Shown: positions 44,801-52,362 of the stretch, in pieces
Layout of the letters: every line of letters begins with the position of its first letter
How positions within the stretch are numbered: the stretch's first letter is position 1
Translations under genes and position numbers: made by a program
Assembly (NCBI RefSeq): GCF_021390435.2
Contig: NZ_JAJVCN010000001.1
Coordinates: forward strand, 744,001-808,000
Reading direction: 5' to 3'
Length of the DNA: 64,000 nucleotides
From: Kibdelosporangium philippinense
GTDB taxonomy: Bacteria; Actinomycetota; Actinomycetes; Mycobacteriales; Pseudonocardiaceae
The notes under the pieces: model-generated
The model's database searches: none
Seen by the model: only the letters and a program-made list of their open reading frames with translations
Told to the model about the DNA's origin: nothing

Positions 44801-47800
44801 TGGCCGCGGACCGCCATCGGCAAGATCCGCAGGCCGCCGCTGGCTCAAGGGTTCCTGGCCGGCGAGTTCGCCGACCGGATCGTGCTCCAGCGTGACAGCG
44901 GCGTCGGTGAACCGGCCAGCCTGCCCGAGTTCCATTTCGTTCAGCGCTGGCTGCCCGCGTCCGCCGCGCCGCGCGTCGACCGGCGGGTGCTGTGGCTCGG
45001 CGGCCCGGCTCCGGCGGATGTGCCGCTGGCCGCGGCGGAAGGCGCGGCGTACGCCGGATTCGACGCTGACGGCCGCGCCCGCTACCGCTCCGACCACCAC
45101 GCCGACATTGCCGCGCTACTGGTCGACGCTGCGCGTCGACTGGGTGGACTCGACGCGGTCGTTGACACCGCTGTGCGTGCGGTCCCCGAAACCGCCGACG
45201 CGGCCGATCGTGCGGTCGCCGCGCTGGAACGTGCGCATGCCCGCTGGGGCGCGCTGTGCCGGGCTGCGGCAGGCCAGGACGCCCCGCCCGCGCTCGTCCT
45301 CGTGGTGGACGAGGCGTTCACCGTCACAGGGACCGAGGCGGGCATCGGCAACGCCGCGCTCCCCGGCTTGGCCGAGAGCTTCGCCCAGTCGCACCCACAG
45401 CTGTCGATCAAGGTCGTCGACGGCGCCGTTGACGAGGAGCTGCTCGCCGAGCAGGCAGCGACGCCGGGCCAGACCCGGGTCGCCTACCGCGACGGCACGC
45501 GCCTGGTCGCCACCCTGGAGCCGCTGACCGCGAGCGATATCCCCGCCACCCCCGCCCGAGTGCTCACTGAAGGTGGGCACTACCTGGTCATCGGCGGCCT
45601 TGGCGGTGTCGGCGCGCTGCTCTGCCAGCACCTGCTGCAGCGCTTCGGTGCGCGGCTGACCGTGATCGGCCGTGGCCCGGCCGACGCGGGCGGATCCCGT
45701 GCCCAGACGCTGGACTACCTGGCGGCCCAAGCGGCGGCCAGTTCCGGCGCTCGCTTCGACTACCACCCGGTCGATGCCACCGACCCGGCCGCGCTCACCG
45801 CCGTGGTCGAGGCCGCCGACGCCCCGTTCGACGCCGTGTTCGCGCTGCTCGGCGAGGGCTCGGTGGTCGAGCAGATCGACGCGCTGATGACAGGCGGGCA
45901 GGTCGACGACGTGCGGGCGCTGCGCCGTGCGGGCGACCGCATCCGGCTCTGCCACAGCCTCGACACCGCACTCGCCACGCGCCCCGCTCCGGTGGTGATG
46001 TTCAGTTCGGTCAACGGGTTCTTCGGCGGCGCGGGCTTCGCGCACTATGCGGGCGCCTGCGCCTACCAGGCCGCGCACGCCGTGCGCTCCGAGCGCGGAG
46101 ACATATGCCTGGATTGGGGCATGTGGCAGCAGGTCGGTATGGCGGCGGGCGCGCCCGCCGAGTTGACCGCGCTGGCCGAGCGGCGCGGGTTCGCCCGGAT
46201 GACGCCCGCGCAGGGCCTGGCCGCGCTGCACGTGGCGCTGGACGCGCCCGACCGGCGCGTGCTGATCGGCTTGCTCGCCGGGGGCAGCGCCGTGGCGCCG
46301 CTCCTGCCCGCTGACCTGTTCGGGCACGCGGTGTCGGCCGACGGCCCGGTCGACGCGGCCGATGTCGCCACGGTGCTGGGCATTCCGGCGGAGCGGGTGC
46401 ACACCGTGCGCCGCAGCTCGCAGGCCGAGCGGGCGCTGTCCAGCCCGCACATGGCCAGCCTCCTCGAGGTGTTCCGCGGGGTGCTCGCCGCCCCCGACGT
46501 GGACGGCGACGACAACTTCTTCGCCGTCGGCGGCGACTCGATCCGGGCCATCCAGGTCGTCACCCGCGCCGCCGAGCGCGGCATCCGGTTCAGTGCACTG
46601 GACCTGTTCGAGCACAAGACCGTCGCCGCGCTGCTCGCCCACCTCGCCGGCACCGGCCAGCTCTCCGCGCTGCCCGACCCGGTCGACGACATCGACGCGA
46701 CCGCGCCCGTTGAACTGCCTCCGGTGTTCGACTGGTGGCTGGAGACTGCGGACCGCATCGACGTACGCGCGCACCTGACCATGGGCATGCGCTACGAACT
46801 CGACCACCGCATCGAGCCCGACGCGGTCGAAGCGGCGCTGCTGGCCCTCATCGCCCAGCACGACGCCTTGCGGCTGCGGCTGACCGAAACCCCCGACGGC
46901 CCGCGGCTGGTCGCGGCCGGGGACCCCGCGGACAGCCTCGGTTTCGAGGTGCACTCGGTCACCGGTGACGGTGAGGTCCACGCCGTCGAGTCCGCGCTGC
47001 ACCGCGGCGTCGACCCGGCCGACGGGCCGATCGTCCGGGCGGCGCTGCTGCGCTTCGCCGACCAGTCGCGCGCCCAGCTGGCGCTGGTCATCCACCACGC
47101 CGCCGTTGACGGCGTGTCGTGGCGGATCATCGAGGACGACCTTGTGCTGCTGCTCGCGGACGGTGGCGGCGAACTGCCTGCCCGCACCATGGGCTTCTTC
47201 GACTGGGCTCACCGTGTTGTCCGCCGCGCGCAGCTGGTCGACGGGACAGCGCTGGCCGACGCCTGGCTGGCCCGGCTGGGCGACTCCGGCGACGTGTTCG
47301 CCGACGTACCGGACAAGCGGCCCCGCGAAGGCGACTCGATCGTGCTCAACCGCACGGTCTGCGCGCCCGCGCCGCGCGGCGGGGAGGCCAGCGTCAACGA
47401 AGTCCTGCTGGCCGCGGTCGGCTGGAGCCTGTCGCGCTGGACCGGCCACGAGTCCTTCGCCATCGACGTCGAGGGCCACGGCAGGCTGGAGCGTGAACTG
47501 CCGGTCGACCTGTCCCGCACCATCGGCTGGTTCACCGCGATCGCGCCGCTGCGCCTGGACATCGCCGGGTGCGGGCGGCCCGCCGACGCGGTGCCGCGGG
47601 TGCGCCGCGCGCTGGACGACACCCGGGGCAGGCACCTGGAGTGGGGCCTGCTGCGCCACCTCGGCGCTTGCCCGCCCGAGCACCCGCTGCATGACGTGCC
47701 CGAGCGCCAGGTCAGCTTCAACTATCTCGGCGTGTTCGACGCGGGCGGCGAGGCGAACCCGCTGCTGTCGGCGGTGCCGGGATCCTTGAGCGCCGAGCAG

Positions 47801-48049
47801 AGCCCGGACAGCCCGCGCCGCTACCTGATCGACATCGCGGCGCAGGTCAGCGCGGGCGACCTGGAGATCGCGGTGAAGTTCTCGCCGGACGTGCACCAGC
47901 GCGCCGACGTCGAGCGCTGGCTGGACGAGTGCGTCACCGTGGTCACCGGACTGCTGGCCGCCGAGCCGGAGCCGGTCGTCCTTGCCGACCTCGACCAGGA
48001 CGAACTGGCCATGGCCCTGCAGGAAGTCGGCTTCGGCCTTGACGACTGA
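41873..48049 (+). CDS. acyl/AMP-ligase-KR-ACP-E protein with degenerate N-terminal domain
   Basis: 2058 residues. Residues 1-430 look like a decayed adenylation domain (VLNPAGRPIPDNAWGRL, WITDYRARKRSDG) without the nucleotide motif. About 480-995 is an intact ligase (LLTSGSTGAPKGVPLSH, LNWLAVDHVGGLVQHH), of the type that loads acids rather than amino acids in PKS/NRPS starters. About 1020-1485 is a ketoreductase with structural subdomain; NADPH motif GGLGGVG (about 1240), Ser and Tyr in FSSVNGFFGGAGFAHYAGAC, but I cannot place the catalytic lysine and the YxxxN asparagine is Cys. ACP about 1520-1600 (VGGDSIRA). E domain about 1610-2056 with HHAAVDGVSW, EGHGRLE and TIGWFTAIAP. GTG 41873 follows GAGGAG. 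Confidence 0.88.
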   Translation: MQSNLFASHDPAEVAKRVHAVLHDRADRPAVSGHSGTQLAARIDAAVTALAGPAPGEAVPVTAAEPVDVLVGCLAAWLAGATPWVGPDAAAAGSVVSPDALVVAEPLVGCVAYPAGWLGGLDLPETAERVVAHADWRVDAWLPVVCAALLAGVPRIDLASAGSATDGRGVLAFPGHALPAGADGFDVWLTWGAVPPSGGPVHRHGFGDHFVIADLDPETPGQGPRGRVPGRHRVLNPAGRPIPDNAWGRLGLAGVLPLVADTPAELVATDRGEQTWITDYRARKRSDGTIEFDLAETDTLRFAGRRLSPALVRRALADAGLADAALLARDQGTDRARLVLHVAEGADTGRLAEVLPDWAHPLGVAVLPALPRTDSGSVDYAALTDLALPDDWLLAHAERVLADAHGGPVRLRALTTPPEPATRLLPAEFEANGGHYPDDRLAELAGAVLEPPVDSLADRLRAAADSGRGILLVDGDGTERELPYRALLDDAARIAAFLKARGLGEGDEVIVHCADPADLLAGIWACVLSGVLAVPITPASPYDGAGNPMWHLLGPDTMLTRDLVLTTATQAKATEAALADRGLAARTLLLEDARGHEPLADAGWTIGRHAVMLLTSGSTGAPKGVPLSHRNLVSLAEAVCREFAFDRGAEVSLNWLAVDHVGGLVQHHIRDLCLANRQIHVDTAYVMAKPTRMLDLMAKHRVTLAWQANFGFNMLNEQAAEITRGSWDLSPVKLWENGGEAVTHDGNQRFLGLLAPHGLRPDVIKPVFGMTETSSAIIAAHNLVAGRHDNVHWLSDSGLDHRVVRALPGGGSAFVEVGTPMAGVAMRVVDAEGKVCPEGVIGRIEVSGLQIFDGYYRNPAANADTFSPDGWLRMGDCGFMVDGSLVVTGREKDVIIVNGLNFAARALEGAVETVPGVRQGCCAAVSVRRPDAVTDDLVVFVSSADDAAADPAAVEAALLSEFSLRPIAVVELDPAQWPRTAIGKIRRPPLAQGFLAGEFADRIVLQRDSGVGEPASLPEFHFVQRWLPASAAPRVDRRVLWLGGPAPADVPLAAAEGAAYAGFDADGRARYRSDHHADIAALLVDAARRLGGLDAVVDTAVRAVPETADAADRAVAALERAHARWGALCRAAAGQDAPPALVLVVDEAFTVTGTEAGIGNAALPGLAESFAQSHPQLSIKVVDGAVDEELLAEQAATPGQTRVAYRDGTRLVATLEPLTASDIPATPARVLTEGGHYLVIGGLGGVGALLCQHLLQRFGARLTVIGRGPADAGGSRAQTLDYLAAQAAASSGARFDYHPVDATDPAALTAVVEAADAPFDAVFALLGEGSVVEQIDALMTGGQVDDVRALRRAGDRIRLCHSLDTALATRPAPVVMFSSVNGFFGGAGFAHYAGACAYQAAHAVRSERGDICLDWGMWQQVGMAAGAPAELTALAERRGFARMTPAQGLAALHVALDAPDRRVLIGLLAGGSAVAPLLPADLFGHAVSADGPVDAADVATVLGIPAERVHTVRRSSQAERALSSPHMASLLEVFRGVLAAPDVDGDDNFFAVGGDSIRAIQVVTRAAERGIRFSALDLFEHKTVAALLAHLAGTGQLSALPDPVDDIDATAPVELPPVFDWWLETADRIDVRAHLTMGMRYELDHRIEPDAVEAALLALIAQHDALRLRLTETPDGPRLVAAGDPADSLGFEVHSVTGDGEVHAVESALHRGVDPADGPIVRAALLRFADQSRAQLALVIHHAAVDGVSWRIIEDDLVLLLADGGGELPARTMGFFDWAHRVVRRAQLVDGTALADAWLARLGDSGDVFADVPDKRPREGDSIVLNRTVCAPAPRGGEASVNEVLLAAVGWSLSRWTGHESFAIDVEGHGRLERELPVDLSRTIGWFTAIAPLRLDIAGCGRPADAVPRVRRALDDTRGRHLEWGLLRHLGACPPEHPLHDVPERQVSFNYLGVFDAGGEANPLLSAVPGSLSAEQSPDSPRRYLIDIAAQVSAGDLEIAVKFSPDVHQRADVERWLDECVTVVTGLLAAEPEPVVLADLDQDELAMALQEVGFGLDD

Positions 48050-48094
48050 CCCCAGGCGCACGCCTGGGACCACCAGAGGAGGGAAACCGCCCGT

Positions 48095-49531
48095 ATGACC
48101 GCCAACACCCTGACTGAGCGCGGACGCTGGATCGCGCTGTCGGTGCTGTGCCTGGGTGAGCTGATGATCCTGCTCGACGCGACGATCGTGAACGTCGCGC
48201 TGGACAGCATCCGCCAGGACCTCGGCTTCGAGCAGAGCGCGCTGGCCTGGGTGGTGAACGGATACCTGATCGCCTTCGGCGGCCTGCTGATGCTGGCGGG
48301 CCGCGTCGGCGACCTGCTCGGCAAACGCCGCGTCTACCTGGTGGGCCTCACCGTGTTCACCCTCGCCTCGGTGGTGTGCGCGGTGTCGCAGACGCAGCTG
48401 ATGCTCGTCGGGGCGCGCTTCTTCCAAGGCGTCGGCGGGGCGCTGACCTCGGCGGTCATCCTCGGCATGATCGTCACGATGTTCCCGGAGCCGGACAGAC
48501 AGGCGAAGGCGATCGGGACGTACGGGTTCATCACCGCTTCGGGCGGCTCCCTCGGCCTGGTGCTCGGCGGCGCGCTGACCGACGGCCTGAACTGGCACTG
48601 GATCTTCCTGATCAACCTGCCGATCGGGCTGCTCACGCTGCTGCTGAGCCTGCGCTACGTGCCGAACCAGAGCGGCATCGGGCTGGGCCGGGGCGCCGAC
48701 GGGCTGGGCGCGGTGCTGCTCACTGCGGGCCTGATGCTCGCGGTCTACACCATCCTGGAGGTCGGCAAGAGCGGCTGGACGTCGGCCCAGACGCTGGCGA
48801 CCGGCACGGGCGCCGTGGTCCTGGTCGCCGCCTTCCTGGTACGTCAGGCCCGTGTCCGCAACCCGTTGGTGCCGCTCGGGTTGTTGCGCTCACGCGCCGT
48901 CGCCACCGCCAACGCCATCCAGTTGCTCATGGTGGCGGCCATGTTCGCGGTCTTCTTCTTCGGCGCGCTGTACCTACAGCAGGCGCTGGGGTTCGGCCCG
49001 CTGGAGGTGGGCCTGTCGTTCCTGCCCGCCGCGCTGACCATGGGTATCACCGCGCTGCGGCTGTCCGGTCCCTGCCTGATGAGGTTTGGGCCGCGGACCA
49101 CCATCATCGCCGGGCTGTGCTCGATTCTGCTGTGCTTGCTGCTGTTCGCCCGCACGCCCGCTGACGGCAGCTATCCACTGGACGTGCTGCCCGCGCTGAT
49201 CCTGTTCGGGCTCGGTGGTGGTCTGGTGTTCCCGGCGATGATGGGCCTGGCCATGTCCGGTGCGACCGACGACGACGCGGGCCTGACCTCCGGCCTGCTC
49301 AGCACCACCTACCAGGTCGGCGGGGCCATCGGCTTGGCCGCGCTGAGCAGCATCGCCGCCGCACGCACCGCCGGTGACCCGTCCCCGGCTGCGGTGACCG
49401 CGGGCTTCAGCTTCAGCTACCTCGTCGCCGCGGTGCTCGTGTTCGGCGCGATCGTCGTCGGCATCGCGTTCGTACGGGCCCCGAAGCCAGCCGCGGAACC
49501 GGAGACCCAGGCCGAGCCCGACCGTGCCTGA
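48095..49531 (+). CDS. MFS drug efflux transporter (DHA2, 14-segment type)
   Basis: 478-residue membrane protein with about 14 hydrophobic segments. Family motifs: LDATIVNVAL in helix 1, GGLLMLAGRVGDLLGKRRVY (motif A) and the motif C region GGSLGLVLGGALTDG. These antiporters export drugs using the proton gradient. As the last gene of the operon (AGAGGAGGG before the ATG, 45 bases after the ligase-KR gene) it is the probable exporter of the product and a second resistance layer. Confidence 0.92.
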   Translation: MTANTLTERGRWIALSVLCLGELMILLDATIVNVALDSIRQDLGFEQSALAWVVNGYLIAFGGLLMLAGRVGDLLGKRRVYLVGLTVFTLASVVCAVSQTQLMLVGARFFQGVGGALTSAVILGMIVTMFPEPDRQAKAIGTYGFITASGGSLGLVLGGALTDGLNWHWIFLINLPIGLLTLLLSLRYVPNQSGIGLGRGADGLGAVLLTAGLMLAVYTILEVGKSGWTSAQTLATGTGAVVLVAAFLVRQARVRNPLVPLGLLRSRAVATANAIQLLMVAAMFAVFFFGALYLQQALGFGPLEVGLSFLPAALTMGITALRLSGPCLMRFGPRTTIIAGLCSILLCLLLFARTPADGSYPLDVLPALILFGLGGGLVFPAMMGLAMSGATDDDAGLTSGLLSTTYQVGGAIGLAALSSIAAARTAGDPSPAAVTAGFSFSYLVAAVLVFGAIVVGIAFVRAPKPAAEPETQAEPDRA

Positions 49532-49694
49532 CCGGAGCGCGGAACGACACCCGCTTAGCCTGCGGTTTCCTGTGGGATGTCAAAAGTCGGCCCCGCAGCG
49601 TGACGTGGACGTCGAGTGGCAGGAGTTTGTATCGCAATGGCATCTGGCCTCGAATAAAGGGTGACAAGGCGATGGGTGTGTACGGGAGGGCCAC

Positions 49695-50000
49695 ATGACA
49701 GCCTCAGCGTGGATGGTCAGGGCAGGGCAGCATGGGGAACGGGCGGAGCAGGCCGTTGGCGAGGGACTGGCAACCGTCGGGTGGACTGGGCTGCCGGACT
49801 TGCGTACCTGCCGAACGCGGCAGGACTTGCGCCGACTGCTGGGCGAGACCTTCCCGAATCGCACCAACTACGGCGACCGCCCACCGGTGTTCGACCGCAC
49901 TGTCTATCGACGGCGCACCATGGTCGAACGCTGTTTCCAGCGTCTGAAGCAGTTCCATGCGATCGCCGCTCGCTACGACAAGATCGCACTGTCCTACTGA
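49695..50000 (+). pseudogene. chimeric fragment: restriction-protein N-terminus joined to transposase C-terminus
   Basis: An open frame of about 101 residues in two unrelated parts. The first 60 (AWMVRAGQHGERAEQAVGEG, then TVGWTGLPDL) resemble the N-terminal domain of Mrr-like restriction proteins. The rest (VFDRTVYRRRTMVERCFQRL, then FHAIAARYDKIALSY) is the end of an IS5-type DDE transposase. A deletion seems to have fused them in frame. Unlikely to have a function. Confidence 0.6.
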
Positions 50001-50003
50001 GGG

Positions 50004-50285
50004 ATGATCGACCTGGCCACGCTCGCGCTCGGCGAAAGCCCTCAGCCTGCCCCTGCGGTTCCCGCCACCAACGGCAAACCGCTGGCGCCATTGACCCGCC
50101 GGGAGCGGCAGGTCGCCGAGCTGGTCGCCGAGGGTCTGTCCAACAAGGACATCGCCGCGCGGCTGGTGATCGCCCAGCGCACCGCTGAAGGCCACGTGGA
50201 CCGCATCCTGACCAAACTCGGCTTCAGCACACGCACCCAGCTCGCCGTCTGGATCAACGAACAAGGGAGAGACCGAAACCCATGA
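50004..50285 (+). pseudogene. LuxR-type regulator C-terminal fragment
   Basis: About 93 residues carrying a complete LuxR helix-turn-helix: [40 protein letters not shown] and [14 protein letters not shown]. This kind of domain ends large ATPase-type (LAL) or response regulators; the sensory part is absent. It begins four bases after the transposase chimera. It may be the remnant of a cluster regulator, since no intact regulator is found in the cluster. It could still be expressed as a small DNA-binding protein. Confidence 0.6.
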
Positions 50286-50289
50286 CAGC

Positions 50290-50610
50290 GCATACCAGGC
50301 CGCGTCGGCTGGTGGGCGGTCTTCCCGCCGAGGTGACGAGTTTCGTGGACCGTCGTAGGGAGGTCTCCGAGACGAAGCGGTTGTTGTGTGGCGCCGAGGA
50401 TGCGGATCCGGCGATGGGCGTGTTCGATCACCGCCAGCACGTACATGACCGGCGTCGGTGAGGATCTGCCACACGGTAGATGCGGCGACCTTGATGCCGA
50501 GAACGGGGAGTTCGCCGTGGATCCGGCGGTAGCCCCAGTTCGGGTTCTCCTTCGCGAGGAGCCAGCGCCACATCTGACGAACAAAACCACGAGGTGAAGC
50601 GGTGGGTGCA
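50290..50610 (-). pseudogene. integrase-core transposase fragment (frameshifted)
   Basis: Pieces in two minus-strand frames: MWRWLLAKENPNWGYRRI with LGIKVAASTVWQILTDAG, and downstream MYVLAVIEHAHRRIRILGA. These are the pre-catalytic and first-aspartate regions of an rve-type transposase like the one at 17829-18056. The remaining catalytic residues are gone. Confidence 0.65.
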
Positions 50611-50685
50611 AGCCTTGGGCGTCACGTCACCTGATCAGGCGGTTCCGGGTGTCTCCGCAAGCGGAGTCGTTCTGCGCGGTCGAGC

Positions 50686-51105
50686 ATGGCCGTCATGATC
50701 ACCAAGTTCGCACGGATCCTCGTAGTCGCCTGCGCGGCACTGGGTCTGTTCGCCACGCCTGCTGTCGCGCTGGCGGCTACCGCGCCGATGGCCAAGCCGA
50801 CAACGCTCACGTTGGATGCTGGCGGCACACAGGTCAAGCTGAAGAAGGGCAACAATCTCTCGGTCAAGGGCAAGCTCGGCACTCAAGGCGAGTCGCGTGA
50901 GTTGACGCTCGGCCTGGACGTCTTCGCGCAGATCAAGATCGGCGCGTCGGGTTGGGCGGATCTGACTTCCAAGTCCTGTCAGCCGAACTCGACGTTCAAC
51001 CTGAAGCTGAGTGTTGAGGTCTCCGCGGACTTGCGGCTGTACTTCCCGGGCACGGACCTGTACGCCTCGGCCACGTCGAACGTCGTTGGCGTCGTCGTCA
51101 TCTAG
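50686..51105 (+). CDS. small secreted protein of unknown function
   Basis: 139 residues. Residues 1-30 form a Sec signal peptide (ARILVVACAALGLFATPAVALA). The mature part of about 110 residues is rich in Lys, Ser, Thr and Leu with alternating beta-like patterns and one cysteine, and no domain I recognise. Two ATGs (50686 and 50695) are possible; neither has a strong ribosome site. It stands alone between a transposase fragment and the right attachment-site copy. Confidence 0.6.
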   Translation: MAVMITKFARILVVACAALGLFATPAVALAATAPMAKPTTLTLDAGGTQVKLKKGNNLSVKGKLGTQGESRELTLGLDVFAQIKIGASGWADLTSKSCQPNSTFNLKLSVEVSADLRLYFPGTDLYASATSNVVGVVVI

Positions 51106-51227
51106 CGACAGAACGGGCGAGCAGCATCCGGGCTCAGCCGGAATATGCGGTAAGTGTGTCGAATTCCCCTGAAGTGCAGGGGACCGCACCTGGTTGACGT
51201 CGATTTTCTTTGTTCGCGCTCGTCAAA

Positions 51228-51395
51228 GTCCTTTGTAGACACCCTTGGGTCAGGGGGCGCGTTCGGGCGTTCTCCGAGGTTGGGAGCACGGGAGCAGAAT
51301 GGGAGCAATCCGATGCGTTGGACTGCTCCCACCTGCGATGAACGGCTGTCACCGGACCTGTCATGACATGCGGAAGTCATGTTTCCGCAGGTCAC
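51228..51395 (+). repeat. diverged direct repeat, copy 1
   Basis: About 168 bases similar to 58623-58780. Shared blocks include GTCCTTTGT-GAC, CTCCG followed by GGGAGC, GGGAGCAATCCG, GTTGGAC and CCTGTC-TGACATGC-GAAGTC. No stable reading frame is shared, so this looks like a noncoding repeat or element end. This copy ends 18 bases before the right attachment-site copy. Confidence 0.6.
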
Positions 51396-51413
51396 GCTCG
51401 ATAACGTCGTACG

Positions 51414-51444
51414 TTGACACGGTAGGGGTCACTGGTTCAATCCC
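51414..51444 (+). repeat. putative attachment-site core (right), partial tRNA-Val copy
   Basis: 31 bases identical to tRNA-Val(GAC) from the anticodon loop to the T arm (10735-10765). The surrounding sequence cannot fold into a tRNA: the acceptor and D arms are missing. This is what is left at the far end of an element that integrated into tRNA-Val. The region 51106-51662 otherwise holds only the diverged repeat and no gene. Confidence 0.7.
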
Positions 51445-51662
51445 TTTGGAAGTCCGTGTTGGTTCATGCCTGCCGCGGCGAAGATGTGGTCACGGACATA
51501 GGCGCAGATGGACGGCCGGAAGCCGTTGCCACGATCGCGCCAAGCGTGTGAGGCCCGGAAAGCTCACCCTCAGCAGATGAGGCAGCCGGAAGCACAGGGC
51601 GTGCACCCTTTGCCACAGGCGTTGTGCCACGGCGACCACTTCCGTGGAATGGAGGGAAGACA

Positions 51663-52196
51663 ATGACAATCGGGCCCGTGCAGTTGGTCGTGCTGGGATT
51701 CCCGGAGCCGAACCTCCACGGCCGCGTCATCGAAGAACTGGAACGTCTGCGGGAGAGCGACATCATTCGCGTCATCGACGCGCTCGCGGTCCACAAGCAC
51801 CGCGACGGAGCCATCGAGGTCGCCCATCTGAGCAACATCAGCGACGAGGAGGCGATCCAACTCGGCAGCAAGATCGCTGCGCTGACAGGCCTTGGAATCG
51901 CGGGCGAGGAAGGTGCGATGGCCAGTGCGGAGGTGGCCGTGGAAGGTCTGGAGGTGTTCTCCGACGAAGACGCGTGGGATGTGCTTGAGGAGATCCCGAA
52001 CGGCTCGGCCGGGGTGTTGCTTCTGCTTGAGCACCGGTGGGCCATCCCATTGCGCGACGCGGTCGCGGCGGCCGGCGGGTTTCGTGTCAGCGATGGTTTC
52101 GTCAGCCCGCTGGACCTGATCGGCGTCGATCTGGTCTCGGCGGAGGAAGCGAAGGAGCTGCACGCGTTGGAAACGGCGGCGGGCAGCCACAAGTGA
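51663..52196 (+). CDS. DUF6325-like protein (small soluble actinobacterial protein)
   Basis: 177 residues. Begins IGPVQLVVLGFPEPNLHG and has IIRVIDALAVHKHRDGAIEV; the C-terminal half includes GSAGVLLLLEHRWAIPL. This matches the actinobacterial DUF1269/DUF6325 style of proteins, whose function is unknown to me. GGAGGG precedes the ATG. The short Arg-rich gene 28 bases downstream and the lipid kinase beyond may share its transcript. Confidence 0.7.
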   Translation: MTIGPVQLVVLGFPEPNLHGRVIEELERLRESDIIRVIDALAVHKHRDGAIEVAHLSNISDEEAIQLGSKIAALTGLGIAGEEGAMASAEVAVEGLEVFSDEDAWDVLEEIPNGSAGVLLLLEHRWAIPLRDAVAAAGGFRVSDGFVSPLDLIGVDLVSAEEAKELHALETAAGSHK

Positions 52197-52224
52197 CGTG
52201 CCGATGATCTTCGGGAGGTAGGAC

Positions 52225-52299
52225 ATGTTCGGGTCACGGAGGATCGCCCGTCGCACGGCGCGGCGCACCGCGCGGCGCGTCAGCCGCCGGCGAAACTGA
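52225..52299 (+). CDS. 24-residue arginine-rich peptide
   Basis: ATG at 52225 with GGGAGGTAGG just upstream, encoding a 24-residue peptide in which 11 residues are arginine (RRIARRTARRTARRVSRRR). The ribosome site, position directly after the DUF6325-like gene, and regular ARRT repeats make translation plausible. Small basic peptides of this kind accompany DUF1269-type genes in actinomycetes. Function unknown. Confidence 0.5.
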   Translation: MFGSRRIARRTARRTARRVSRRRN

Positions 52300-52362
52300 C
52301 CGCCGCGTCCGCGTGCACCGGCACGAAGGCCGATCCGTCGACTCCTGGTCGGAGGCGAGCTG

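Noticed and set aside
49532-49694. Terminator after the MFS gene at the end of the operon
   Set aside because: No stem-loop with a T run could be identified in this gap.
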